Source of the DNA: Alteromonas sp047556435
Lineage (GTDB): Bacteria > Pseudomonadota > Gammaproteobacteria > Enterobacterales > Alteromonadaceae
DNA length: 64,000 bases
Reading direction: 5' to 3'
Assembly (NCBI RefSeq): GCF_047556435.1
Contig: NZ_CP180210.1
Location: 4,030,001-4,094,000 of the forward strand
Position numbers and translations under genes: made by a program. Every line of letters starts with the position of its first letter. The stretch's first letter is position 1. The notes under the pieces are model-generated. The model worked only from the letters and a program-made list of their open reading frames with translations. It was not told the origin of the DNA and did not search any database. Shown in pieces: positions 36,009 through 44,282 of this stretch.

Positions 36009-36515
36009 ATGAAATCAGTCGTTATCATAGTAATGGGCGTTAGCGGCTCAGGGAAAAGCACCGTTGCCAGTCAGTTGTCGTCTGCGCTGGGGGTTAGTTT
36101 CATCGATGGCGATAATTTACATCCCCGCGCAAATGTAGAGAAAATGGCGACTGGGACGCCACTGACCGATGACGACCGTTTTCCGTGGTTACAACAAATC
36201 GCGCAGACTGCTGCGAATTACACGCAGCGGGGGTTATCGGCGGTGATAGTGTGTTCTGCGCTAAAACGCGCATACCGCGATATCATTCGTCATGCCTGCG
36301 ATAACTGTGTCTTTCTGTTTCTTGATGGTGACAGAGCCCTGCTGGCCAAACGGATGCAAAACCGTGAGGGGCACTTTATGAAAGTGGATATGCTGGACAG
36401 TCAGCTGGCGACGCTTGAGCGGCCCCAAGACGATGAGAAAGATGTTATCAGCATGCCCGTTACGTTAACGCCTGAAGAAATTGTAACGCAAACCGTCACC
36501 CTCCTTGCACAATGA
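36009..36515 (+). CDS. gntK: gluconokinase
   Basis: 168 residues, the normal size. P-loop GVSGSGKST at about 11-19, then the gluconokinase signature FIDGDNLHPRANVEKMATGTPLTDDDR at about 31-57 (read as two adjacent blocks), and REGHFMKVDMLDSQLATLE near the end. It phosphorylates gluconate to 6-phosphogluconate for the Entner-Doudoroff or pentose phosphate pathway. Divergent from gntT and followed by gntR on the other strand (14 nt between the stops). Confidence 0.95.
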   Translation: MKSVVIIVMGVSGSGKSTVASQLSSALGVSFIDGDNLHPRANVEKMATGTPLTDDDRFPWLQQIAQTAANYTQRGLSAVIVCSALKRAYRDIIRHACDNCVFLFLDGDRALLAKRMQNREGHFMKVDMLDSQLATLERPQDDEKDVISMPVTLTPEEIVTQTVTLLAQ

Positions 36516-36529
36516 GATTGTGCCCTCTC

Positions 36530-37540
36530 TCAGGCGTTGATTGTGTCGGTCGCCCCGTCGGTAAATGAAAACCCGACATCCACGTGCGATGCCGGCAGCG
36601 TTTCACCGTGAATACGCCGAATTAACAAGTCAGCACTGACTTCGCCTATCCGGTAACGGGGCGTAACGACACTGGTAAGTTTCGGCTGCATAGCCTGGCC
36701 CACATCAAGCCCGTTGTACCCTACTACAGCCACGTCTTCAGGCACTGTCTTTCCGCTACTCATACAATGCAGCATCACGCCCACAGCCAAGTCATCGTTG
36801 GTACAGAATACGCCATCCAGTTCCGGGTATTGAGTCAACGCCTGCTGTATAAGCGATGCCCCCGTAGTGAAAGATGAATGCGCCGACGTGGATACCGTCA
36901 CCGGTTTAAGACCGGCGTGTTTCATTGCCTGTTCGTAACCCTGCTGTCGCAACAGCGTGCGCGTATCCAGTCTGGCGGCAAGGTACACAATTGCTCGTCT
37001 TCCGGCCTCGATCATGCGCCGGGTTGCAGCAGTAGCAGCCGCAACATGATCCAGGCCGACTGCAATATCAATTGGCTCATCCGGTAGCTCCATCGTCTCA
37101 GCCACGGGTAGCCCGACGGCGAGAAGCATTTTTCTGGTTCGGATCGTGTGATCAGTCTGTGTAAGAATCAAACCATCAACCTGATAGGATAGCAGCACCG
37201 CAACCTGTTCTTCCTCCGTCAGCGGGTCGTACCCGGTATGCGCTATCAGCGTACTGAACCCCTGTTTACGGGTAGTCGCCTCGATACCTTGTACCAACTC
37301 AGCAAATACCTGATTCGATAGTGAAGGTACAACAATACCAATAGCCTTACTGGACGACTTCGACAACATCGCCGGCACCCGGTTTTGAATATAACCGGAC
37401 GTTTCAATAGCCTGCGCAATACGCGCCCGGGTTTTCTCTGCAACTTTTTGCGGGTCTCGCAAATAGCGGCTCACGGTCATTTTCGTGATCCCAAGTTGAT
37501 CAGCTATATCCTGCAGTGTTGCGCGGCGTTGCGATTTCAT
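36530..37540 (-). CDS. gntR: LacI-family gluconate repressor
   Basis: 336 residues. N-terminal LacI helix-turn-helix (TLQDIADQLGITKMTVSRYL, about 8-27) with hinge helix, then a periplasmic-binding-like sensor domain from about 63. Strong likeness to E. coli GntR, and it sits beside gntT and gntK. Predicted to repress them, released by gluconate. The start region has its own palindrome (37571-37586), which suggests autoregulation. Confidence 0.93.
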   Translation of the reverse strand: MKSQRRATLQDIADQLGITKMTVSRYLRDPQKVAEKTRARIAQAIETSGYIQNRVPAMLSKSSSKAIGIVVPSLSNQVFAELVQGIEATTRKQGFSTLIAHTGYDPLTEEEQVAVLLSYQVDGLILTQTDHTIRTRKMLLAVGLPVAETMELPDEPIDIAVGLDHVAAATAATRRMIEAGRRAIVYLAARLDTRTLLRQQGYEQAMKHAGLKPVTVSTSAHSSFTTGASLIQQALTQYPELDGVFCTNDDLAVGVMLHCMSSGKTVPEDVAVVGYNGLDVGQAMQPKLTSVVTPRYRIGEVSADLLIRRIHGETLPASHVDVGFSFTDGATDTINA

Positions 37541-37570
37541 GCGGCTCTCTTGCGGCTATGTATTGACAAG

Positions 37571-37586
37571 ATGTTACATGTAACAT
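37571..37586 (-). promoter_or_regulatory. second GntR-type operator, upstream of gntR
   Basis: ATGTTACATGTAACAT, a perfect 16-bp palindrome with the GntR outer half sites but CATG in place of CCGG at the centre; 31-46 nt before the gntR start. Confidence 0.75.
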
Positions 37587-37805
37587 TTATAGAAGAACAG
37601 ACATCCGCGTCCCCTTTCTCTTCGATGATCCTGCGCAGAACAGGCTGACTCACAGCATCGTCGGTGCGTGCTATTCCGGGTTTATCGTCTGATTTGCAGC
37701 GCCATTCGACAACATGACATTAATTTCCTTTAATTTGCATATACCGACACGAATTACTTATGGTGTGTTGGGAAAGTAGAATTAATAAAAAGCAATGGAG
37801 ACGTT

Positions 37806-38546
37806 ATGTCTGGTATAAACCGCAACATCGCAGTAGGTGGGATCCTGGCGCTGCTGGTCGCAATTATCGTGATCTGGGGCCTCTTTTTTACCCGTGAAGC
37901 ACCACCGGATTTTTCACAGTACCCGGCCGGCGTAGAGCGTAAAGAAGCATTTTTCAGTTACTTCGCGCCCATTATGCAAGAAGTTAATACCGATATCCTG
38001 GCCCAGCGTGATCGGATTGAGAAAAGATGCAATGATGGCGAGGACAGCTATACAGCATTTAGCGATCTGGCAGAAACATACCGTATTGATGAATCGACCC
38101 TGACTGACGGTTCCGTTTGTGATGTATTGCTTGAGCACATTGATATTGTGCCGGTATCGCTGGCACTGGCGCAGGCAGCCAACGAAAGTGCATGGGGCAC
38201 GTCCCGGTTCGCCCAGGAGGGAAACAATTTCTTCGGACAGTGGTGTTTTAAAAAGGGATGTGGAATTGTGCCTGGCAGCAGGGATACAGGAAAAAACCAC
38301 GAAGTGGCGACCTTTGACTCGCCAGCAGAATCCGTAGAAAGCTATATGCTCAACCTTAACCGACATAATGCCTATGAACCACTGCGAGACATTCGCTCGC
38401 AACTCAGAGTCAGAGAAGAGCCCATCACGGGGATCAAGTTAACCCACGGGTTGAATCGATATTCGGAACGTGGAGAGGAGTATGGAAAAGAGCTTCGGGG
38501 GATGATCCTCTACAACAAGCTTAACGAATACGAAAATACTCTTTAG
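37806..38546 (+). CDS. Bax-like glucosaminidase-domain protein
   Basis: 246 residues. One N-terminal membrane anchor (about 8-27), then a region ending in a glucosaminidase (GH73-like) domain at about 110-240. The catalytic glutamate is in AQAANESAWGTSRFAQEGNN, followed by FFGQWCF and SVESYMLNLNRHNAY, all typical of E. coli Bax. Predicted to be a peptidoglycan hydrolase or wall-binding protein on the periplasmic side. Single gene; hairpin after the stop. Confidence 0.87.
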   Translation: MSGINRNIAVGGILALLVAIIVIWGLFFTREAPPDFSQYPAGVERKEAFFSYFAPIMQEVNTDILAQRDRIEKRCNDGEDSYTAFSDLAETYRIDESTLTDGSVCDVLLEHIDIVPVSLALAQAANESAWGTSRFAQEGNNFFGQWCFKKGCGIVPGSRDTGKNHEVATFDSPAESVESYMLNLNRHNAYEPLRDIRSQLRVREEPITGIKLTHGLNRYSERGEEYGKELRGMILYNKLNEYENTL

Positions 38547-38556
38547 TGTTTGATTT

Positions 38557-38583
38557 AACAACGCCGCGCTACGCGGCGTTGTT
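38557..38583. terminator. GC-rich hairpin after Bax-like gene
   Basis: Perfect 12-bp arms AACAACGCCGCG / CGCGGCGTTGTT with loop CTA, 10 nt after the stop. There is no T-run, so it may act as a 3'-end stabiliser or factor-dependent terminator. Confidence 0.55.
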
Positions 38584-38718
38584 GCCATTATAAGTCCCAT
38601 TCCGACTCGACAGCACATTCTCACTTTGGGCCTGGTAATACCCTCGCGTCGAAGACAAAGAAGAAACCACTCTTCGTAACGGTATACTTACCTGTGACAT
38701 CTGTTTACGACAGCGCTA

Positions 38719-38739
38719 TATTGTTAATGACTAACAATA
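38719..38739 (+). promoter_or_regulatory. inverted repeat upstream of DUF3185 gene
   Basis: TATTGTTA-ATGAC-TAACAATA (8-bp arms, 5-bp spacer), 33-53 nt before the ATG. A smaller CCGAC-GTA-GTCGG follows. Candidate regulator site in the promoter of the small membrane protein. Confidence 0.45.
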
Positions 38740-38771
38740 AATTCCGACGTAGTCGGTAATAAGGAGTGTTT

Positions 38772-38966
38772 ATGAGCCTGGGTAAAGTAATTGGTATTGT
38801 TCTGATAATCATTGGGGTTGCGCTGGCGATATGGGGATACGACGTTTACGACTCTGCCACCTCACAAATAGAAAGAGCATTTAGCGGTGATACGCCGATG
38901 GAGGCATGGTTGGGTATGATAGGGGGAGCGGTGTGCATCCTGATAGGCATCTTTAAAGTGAAATAA
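38772..38966 (+). CDS. DUF3185-family small membrane protein
   Basis: 64 residues from the ATG at 38772 with AAGGAG before it. Two hydrophobic helices (about 4-22 and 46-62) around GYDVYDSATSQIERAFSGDTP, the pattern of DUF3185. Function unknown. Families of this kind (DUF3185, CsbD, BON) are often induced together in stress, and here all three are within 25 kb. Closed by a strong terminator. Confidence 0.88.
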   Translation: MSLGKVIGIVLIIIGVALAIWGYDVYDSATSQIERAFSGDTPMEAWLGMIGGAVCILIGIFKVK

Positions 38967-38984
38967 CCCGCTCTCATCGGTCAT

Positions 38985-39017
38985 AATGCGCAGCAGGAAT
39001 GATGCTGCGCATTTTTG
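38985..39017 (+). terminator. terminator of DUF3185 gene
   Basis: Perfect 11-bp arms AATGCGCAGCA / TGCTGCGCATT, 7-nt loop, then TTT and further Ts. Confidence 0.88.
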
Positions 39018-39097
39018 TTGCTTTGTCTGACCAGCATCCCTTTCATGGACGTCAGCAACCTGTAGGTTTACGCAGATACCAATGCCAGTATCTTAGC

Positions 39098-39619
39098 TTA
39101 TTGCTGCACGGCAACACGCCTGCTGCGAACCCAGGCCAGATTCTGCGCGCCTTTATACAGCAAATAAGTGGCAATAATAAACGCTGCGCACTGCGAAACA
39201 GTAAAGGTAGAAATGTAATGTGCGGGCCACGATATGGCAGCAGCAAAAGTCTGAAACTGAGCGGAAAAGACACTGACAATTAACCCAATTATACTGTTCA
39301 GATCAACGCCTCCGGCAAACGCTTCAAAACCCTTCCAGTTATTCACCAGGTCCTGTAACTGCTTAAATTCGATAATCAGCAGCCTGACGAAAGCGATGAT
39401 GCCGTAATACCCCCCGCCAAAGGCCAGCCATTTTTGTATCAATGGATTGGATTCATTCTCGCGCTGCTCGTCCGTCACCTCTTCACTTTGCACCTGGTCG
39501 TCATCATCGTCTTGCCACACACTCAGCAGCCCTTTTCGGTATGCCAGATAGTGCAGGAGTAAACTTGAGATAAACACCATACTGCCGGTAAGCGCAATTT
39601 CCCATACAATGTCTTTCAT
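39098..39619 (-). CDS. hypothetical inner-membrane protein
   Basis: 173 residues from the ATG at 39617-39619 (GAGGGG upstream). Helix at about 5-25, an acidic loop (QDDDDDQVQSEEVTDEQREN, about 36-55), then hydrophobic segments at about 65-82, 108-125 and 138-155. A basic C-terminus (RSRRVAVQQ) is likely cytoplasmic. No family recognised; weak resemblance to small uncharacterised Alteromonadales membrane proteins. Single gene. Confidence 0.65.
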   Translation of the reverse strand: MKDIVWEIALTGSMVFISSLLLHYLAYRKGLLSVWQDDDDDQVQSEEVTDEQRENESNPLIQKWLAFGGGYYGIIAFVRLLIIEFKQLQDLVNNWKGFEAFAGGVDLNSIIGLIVSVFSAQFQTFAAAISWPAHYISTFTVSQCAAFIIATYLLYKGAQNLAWVRSRRVAVQQ

Positions 39620-39961
39620 CCCGGTGTTCCCCTCGAGATTGTTTATTCCATACCAGGTAGCTGATCTACGGACAGCTATATGCACTATACGCTGCACGCT
39701 ATGGCGACTCAATTGGCAATGACTGACAGGCTGGCTATAGGTTGAAAGAGCCGCGCAGGCTTGTCGACTGACTCAGCGGCACTACCACAAATATGAATCA
39801 GCGGGACGACAAGGGGAATTTACGGATAATTTCGCCTTACGGTCTGTGACGGGTACAATCCGAAAACCCAGAGAATGGGTGGTATAACTGAAAAAGGGGG
39901 GGTGATGAAACAAGCCGCTTTGATGTGCCAGCCTCACGACAGGTGAGACCGGCATGTACGA
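39620..39961. other. intergenic region, short hairpin only
   Basis: 342 bases. A hairpin CTCAC-GACAG-GTGAG near 39930-39945 may follow the lipoprotein gene on the minus strand. No gene recognised. Confidence 0.3.
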
Positions 39962-40486
39962 TCACTCGCTATTCTGCTCAGGCTTCAGATTCTCCTTAAC
40001 ACTTCTTGCGTCAAAACTTGAGCCGCTGTCCGGGCGCGTGCCTTTGCCTGTCTCAATGCTGAGAATACTTTCATTCTCGCTTCTGTCCGAGCCTCCGACA
40101 AAGATGCCGGTTTGAAATTGTGTTGTGGGATATGCCGTCGTGCGACACGTCACCAGTCCACATTCACGCACGGTTGCGTAGCGTTGACTAAATCCCATTT
40201 GAGGACTGCTTTGCACGCTTTCTTTGTCTACCAACGTTTCCCTGTCGTTGACGATAAACCAATCGTATCCATTTTCCAGTGTGACTTCCGCAGCCCGCAA
40301 CATAGCGTAATCCATTGCTTTTGCCTTATCGCTGCCACGCGCTTTAAAGTGAATGCGGTACTGCGTGTCGCTGAGTTTAGACTCTGAGTATCCGAACCCT
40401 CCTTTCGATGCTTCCCGATAGTCGGGCTGACTGGCGCAGCCGCTCAGTAACATTATGATTCCAATCGTGGTTATCAACTTCATCAT
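39962..40486 (-). CDS. CC0125/CC1285-family lipoprotein
   Basis: 174 residues; ATGATG start after CAGGAG. Lipobox LLSGC (Cys17). The mature part has the family block YSESKLSDTQYRIHFKARGS, then DKAKAMDYAMLRAAEVTLENG and YDWFIV, which is characteristic of the CC0125/CC1285 lipoproteins, small outer-membrane-anchored proteins of unknown role. The C-terminal 40 residues are disordered and polar. Confidence 0.8.
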   Translation of the reverse strand: MMKLITTIGIIMLLSGCASQPDYREASKGGFGYSESKLSDTQYRIHFKARGSDKAKAMDYAMLRAAEVTLENGYDWFIVNDRETLVDKESVQSSPQMGFSQRYATVRECGLVTCRTTAYPTTQFQTGIFVGGSDRSENESILSIETGKGTRPDSGSSFDARSVKENLKPEQNSE

Positions 40487-40900
40487 TTACTCCTGTACTG
40501 GCACAGTTTGCCAGGGATTGTCGAATACTTGTGTCTACCAACCCTGGTCTGGCGGGGCAACTATAGTTGTGTCGTCCATAGCCTTGTCCATCACGGTGCT
40601 TCAACTGACAGTAAAGGTACATACTATTGTGCCTGACTGACGCCAACGCCGCTTTTCCTAAATCTGTGTTTTTTACACCCAAACCAATGATTCAGTTCAG
40701 CTTCATGCTGAACCGGCAACTGGCAACTCCAGGGCCACTGTGATTTTAAAAGGATCTTAAATGCTTCCCGCGCCGCGCTTTGACAGGCCGGTGAAATGGT
40801 AATGGAGAAAGGTAGTTATTGACGATGCGTTCTCTGTTTGACATGTCCGTCATTCAGAAAATGAAAAAAGCACTCTATGTAGCAAAAAGTGTTCTTTGGG
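40487..40900. other. intergenic region with a CTGGCA palindrome
   Basis: About 414 bases. CTGGCA-CAGTT-TGCCAG (40498-40514) lies 12 nt before the lipoprotein start and overlaps where a promoter or operator could be. At the other end is a weak terminator for the small exported protein. No gene seen. Confidence 0.35.
40864..40892 (-). terminator. weak terminator of small exported protein gene
   Basis: Short stem of five pairs (ACACT/AGTGC, one G-U) with a 13-nt loop, followed on the minus strand by six Ts; 9 nt after the stop. Confidence 0.35.
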
Positions 40901-41191
40901 TTACCCTGCCTGGAGCGAAAAAACGCCGTGGCGGGTCTGGCTTGGCTGTGTCTCAACATCGTAACTGTCGATGCTTTGCGAGTAAGGGGTATAATTGTTT
41001 TGTTCGGCTGCCGCAGGGGTAACAGACTGTAGCTGTTGTCTGGATTGCTGACTTGCCTTACCAGAAAACTCAACTACCTGTGGTAACGCACTAACAGGTA
41101 ATTTCAGATTCTCTGCTTCCGGAGAGGTAATAATGATAGACGCGAGAATAGCCCCGAACAACACTGAAGGAATGAGATTTGCGCGCTTCAT
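40901..41191 (-). CDS. small exported hypothetical protein
   Basis: 96 residues; AAGGATG 10 nt before the ATG. Residues 1-25 look like a signal peptide or anchor (RANLIPSVLFGAILASIIIT), and the rest is Gln/Ser-rich and polar (QQSRQQLQSVTPAAAEQNN). No family recognised. The RBS, signal pattern and terminator favour a real gene, but it could be spurious. Confidence 0.5.
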   Translation of the reverse strand: MKRANLIPSVLFGAILASIIITSPEAENLKLPVSALPQVVEFSGKASQQSRQQLQSVTPAAAEQNNYTPYSQSIDSYDVETQPSQTRHGVFSLQAG

Positions 41192-41384
41192 GAGGAGTAC
41201 ATCCTTGCATTAATGTGCCTTCCTGGCACGAACTTAACCGGGACAGATTGTAGCAGTAAGTAAATACTAACTGCAATCTGGATCCGCTAAAAATTCATCC
41301 AAATGGTTAATTACGACAGAAACGCGAATCGTGTTAACACTATCTTGACAATTGCGAGTATAAAACGGCGCACAGACACCAAAA

Positions 41385-41798
41385 TCACATATCGATTTTT
41401 TTGCGCAGCGCCTTTTGCTTGCTCTGTTTTTGCTTGTTTTCTTTTCGACGAACCTTTGCCCCTTTGCTTATCTTCGTCGGTTTTCTTTTCTTCTGGACTT
41501 TGGTTGCCGCCTGGATCCATTCCGCCAACCGTTGAACAGCGTCCAGCCGGTTTTGTTCCTGAGTGCGGAAGTTTTGCGCCTTAAGCACAAAAACACCTTC
41601 ATTGGTAAGCCGGGTATCACGCGAGGACAATAACCGTTGCTTAATCGGTTCGGGCAATGAAGAGGCGCTAACATCGAAGCGCAAATGAATCGCACTGCTG
41701 ACTTTATTGACGTTCTGGCCACCCGCGCCTTGTGCACGAATTGCGGTCATTTCTACTTCACTGTCTTCCAGAGTCAGGCGGGAAGAAATTTCTATCAT
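41385..41798 (-). CDS. arfB: peptidyl-tRNA hydrolase ArfB (ribosome rescue)
   Basis: 137 residues from the ATG at 41796-41798. The release-factor motif GGQ sits in RAQGAGGQNVNKVSSAIHLR (about 21-40), and the C-terminal tail is long, basic and disordered (RKPTKISKGAKVRRKENK...), which enters the mRNA channel of stalled ribosomes. Length and layout match ArfB (YaeJ). It frees non-stop ribosomes by hydrolysing peptidyl-tRNA. Single gene. Confidence 0.95.
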   Translation of the reverse strand: MIEISSRLTLEDSEVEMTAIRAQGAGGQNVNKVSSAIHLRFDVSASSLPEPIKQRLLSSRDTRLTNEGVFVLKAQNFRTQEQNRLDAVQRLAEWIQAATKVQKKRKPTKISKGAKVRRKENKQKQSKQKALRKKIDM

Positions 41799-42163
41799 TA
41801 TGGGGCCTGTCGAGATTGGGGCATTATAATCTGAGAGCTCGCTGACCTGAACCACATGCTACGCCAACAAACAAGGCGACAGCGAAGTCATGTTGTTATG
41901 ATCATGGGCTCTACTGTACCAACGGTTCTGAACATGTCAAAGCACCTCCGTTGCGCAATACCTTCGTTAATGCGGTGGTATGGCGGCTGCGCGCATCTAC
42001 GGCGTTAAGAATACGACAATCAGCTAGTCTGCGTCTGGGCTGTAACATGTCAGTTGCGTGGCATTGCCAAAAAGCAAACCGCAACAGAACGCCGTAGTCA
42101 GCAGTCGCGCCCGTTGACGGGCGCGAGCGGGAATAACGGCGGCACTTGTAACAATGGCCCGGC
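41799..42163. other. intergenic region with GC hairpin
   Basis: 365 bases. Perfect hairpin TCGCGCCCG-TTGA-CGGGCGCGA (42105-42126) lies 38 nt after the end of the five-gene operon. It has no T-run but may mark the 3' end. No gene recognised. Confidence 0.45.
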
Positions 42164-42805
42164 TTAGTGCAGCTTATTGTCCACTTTCGCAATCAGAGCC
42201 TGTATTTCACCACGACGGCCTTCATCTGCCAGCGCACGGTCAGGCCTGGGCGAGGCTGCCAGTGCTTTGTTCAGGTACTCCATGGCTTTCTGATACTCCC
42301 CTTCGTCATAGAGAAACTCGGCATAAAAGTAATTCGGATCGATTCCATCAGGGTTAATCTTAAGCGCCTGCGTGAGCAACTGTTTGGCCTTTTTGTCGCT
42401 ACCAAACGCAATCGGCCACCCAGGCACCTTGTGGTATAACACTCCCAAACTGGTGAGTGCCGAACCCTGCAGGGCATTCTCATCAATAGCCAGCGCTTTT
42501 TCCAGGCTCTTACGAGCCGCCTTGGCGTAGCTTAGCGCCCCCAGGCCACCTTCAGCACCCGCGGTAGTAGACTGTACAATGCCAAGCCAGATGTAATGCT
42601 CTGCGGTAGGCTGACTGGCAACCAACGATGCCGCGTCTTTTATCAGCGTTTCAAAGGCGTCAGTTCTGGCATCCCCCTCTTCCTGCTGGTAGTTAATTTG
42701 CGCCCAGCGAGCCTGGATATGCTGCAAACTGAGAGTAGATTGCATGCCTGCACTGACAGACAGACTAACAATGGCGAGTAGAACGACAGACATGAGTTTT
42801 TTCAT
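42164..42805 (-). CDS. TPR-repeat periplasmic protein, last gene of haemolysin-family operon
   Basis: 213 residues. Signal peptide about 1-19 (SLSVSAG), then helical repeats with the TPR spacing (AARKSLEKALAIDENALQGS, KAKQLLTQALKINPDG, YQKAMEYLNKALAASPRPDR). It resembles the periplasmic TPR partner proteins of transport systems (TatT-like). The ATGA overlap with the SDR gene ties it to the operon. Possibly a binding or export partner for the operon product. Confidence 0.8.
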   Translation of the reverse strand: MKKLMSVVLLAIVSLSVSAGMQSTLSLQHIQARWAQINYQQEEGDARTDAFETLIKDAASLVASQPTAEHYIWLGIVQSTTAGAEGGLGALSYAKAARKSLEKALAIDENALQGSALTSLGVLYHKVPGWPIAFGSDKKAKQLLTQALKINPDGIDPNYFYAEFLYDEGEYQKAMEYLNKALAASPRPDRALADEGRRGEIQALIAKVDNKLH

Positions 42806-43614
42806 AGCATGGTCTCCTTTTCCGTCGACGACATGAACTGTTGGATTGTCGGTAATTTTTTGATCAGGGCACGGTCAACTAAACCGGGAAACGCCCCATT
42901 GATTCTGGCAAACAGCATTTCAGGAAGCCCCAGAAAGCGGCGACGCTGACCCTTTTCAACCTGCGTTATCAGCGCATCAGCTACCTCCGCGGGTTCATCC
43001 ATCTGATTTCCTAAGGCTTCATTCATCTCTACTACCGCGCTGGAATTTATGCTGGTGCGAGTTGCCCGTGGTGCCAGATACAGAAACCGGACTCCCGTGT
43101 TTACGTATTCCCGCATCAGCGACTCAGTCCAGCCGCGTAGGCCAAATTTACTCGCGCAATACAGCGAGTGGCAGGGAAAACCGATACTACCAAACGTTGA
43201 TCCCACGTTTATGACGTGCGCCTCTTTTGCGTGTCGTAGTAACGGCAAAAGGCGCTGCGTTAGTATTATAGGAGCAACCAGATTCGTCGTAATAACCCGA
43301 CCAATGTCTGCTTCAGGCGTTTGCGTAAAGTCGCCCGTGACAGCGACCCCGGCATTATTAATCAACATGGTTGGCGCCTTCGCGCGGCATACGCTAAGCA
43401 CTTTATCGATGCCTTCCGGTTGCGTGATATCGGCACATACCAGCGTGTGATGTCCGGGCAGCACAGACAGCAATGCTGACAACTTCTCGTGATTACGCCC
43501 GGTCAGAATTAACGAGGCACCTTTCTCTGCCAGCGCAATGGCAATAGCCTCACCTATACCGCCGGTAGCGCCAGTTATCAGGCACACCTGACGCTTCCAG
43601 GTAAAGGGTTTCAT
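42802..43614 (-). CDS. short-chain dehydrogenase/reductase
   Basis: 270 residues. Classical SDR: TGATGGIGEAIAIAL (cofactor), LINNAGVAVTG, catalytic Ser in NVGSTFGSIGFP and YCASK for Tyr/Lys. After the core are about 70 residues with a hydrophobic stretch (LGLPEMLFARINGAFPGLVD), as in SDRs acting on lipids. Predicted to reduce a keto group or aldehyde of a lipid-like intermediate. It overlaps its neighbours on both sides by 4 nt. Confidence 0.88.
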   Translation of the reverse strand: MKPFTWKRQVCLITGATGGIGEAIAIALAEKGASLILTGRNHEKLSALLSVLPGHHTLVCADITQPEGIDKVLSVCRAKAPTMLINNAGVAVTGDFTQTPEADIGRVITTNLVAPIILTQRLLPLLRHAKEAHVINVGSTFGSIGFPCHSLYCASKFGLRGWTESLMREYVNTGVRFLYLAPRATRTSINSSAVVEMNEALGNQMDEPAEVADALITQVEKGQRRRFLGLPEMLFARINGAFPGLVDRALIKKLPTIQQFMSSTEKETML

Positions 43615-44282
43615 GCTGCTTCTCCTACCCGCTCTTCGGTACGCAGGGTACGGAAGATATTGGCGTATAGCTGAAAGAACATGTTTGCCGAATGGATAAT
43701 CATATCCTGCTCATCTTTGTCCTCAATCCGGTTCATAAGTCCTTCAAAAAATACAATGTGCTCCTGATCCAGCGAGCCGTGAGAGCGAAGGTAACTAAAG
43801 GCTTCAGGGGGTAAGTCCAGCGCCGCCTTAATTGACGCTGCAGCATTGTCCGCCAACGCGATACTGGTGCCTTCTAAAACGAAAACCATGCCAAAAAAAC
43901 AAAGCGGATTGTTGCGGTGAATACCGTCATAAGCATAAGCGACCATCAACTCTGTCGCAGCGGCTGGCTGGCTGCAGCGTATGCGCGCTTTGTCCTCACC
44001 ACAGGCAGCAAGATCATTGAGGATCCACTCCTGATGGCCCATTTCTTCCTCAATGTACTCGCCAATGGCCTCACGCAGCCATTCCTTTGACTCTGGCAAT
44101 GCCGCACCCGTAGCCATTAACAGCGGCACGGTGTGTTTGACATGATGGTAAGCCTGAGTAAGAAACGCAGTGTAGTCACTCAGTGAGATATCGCCGGTAA
44201 AGCACTGTTTTATAATTGGAGATTCAGTTAAATAGGCTCGCTGAGTCTGAGTTTCCGTTTGCAAACGTTCATAAAATTTCAT
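43611..44282 (-). CDS. haem-oxygenase-fold iron-containing redox enzyme (TenA/UndA-like)
   Basis: 223 residues from the ATG at 44280-44282. All-helical family of 'iron-containing redox enzymes' (TenA/PqqC/UndA superfamily). Possible metal ligands are visible: Glu80 and His83 in YIEEEMGHQEW, Glu137 in FVLEGTS, and His168, Asp172 and His175 in SHGSLDQEHI. This set resembles the diiron site of haem-oxygenase-like diiron oxidases. Such enzymes include UndA (fatty acid to terminal alkene) and N-oxygenases. Its place between an acyl-activating ligase and an SDR suggests it oxidises a fatty-acyl or acyl-amino intermediate. Exact reaction unknown. Confidence 0.8.
   Translation of the reverse strand: MKFYERLQTETQTQRAYLTESPIIKQCFTGDISLSDYTAFLTQAYHHVKHTVPLLMATGAALPESKEWLREAIGEYIEEEMGHQEWILNDLAACGEDKARIRCSQPAAATELMVAYAYDGIHRNNPLCFFGMVFVLEGTSIALADNAAASIKAALDLPPEAFSYLRSHGSLDQEHIVFFEGLMNRIEDKDEQDMIIHSANMFFQLYANIFRTLRTEERVGEAA

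Noticed and set aside
37563..37592. TTGACA with a TATAGA-like -10 on the plus strand
   Set aside because: Spacing is too long (18-19 nt) and the first plus-strand gene starts over 200 nt away; most of it is the GntR palindrome.
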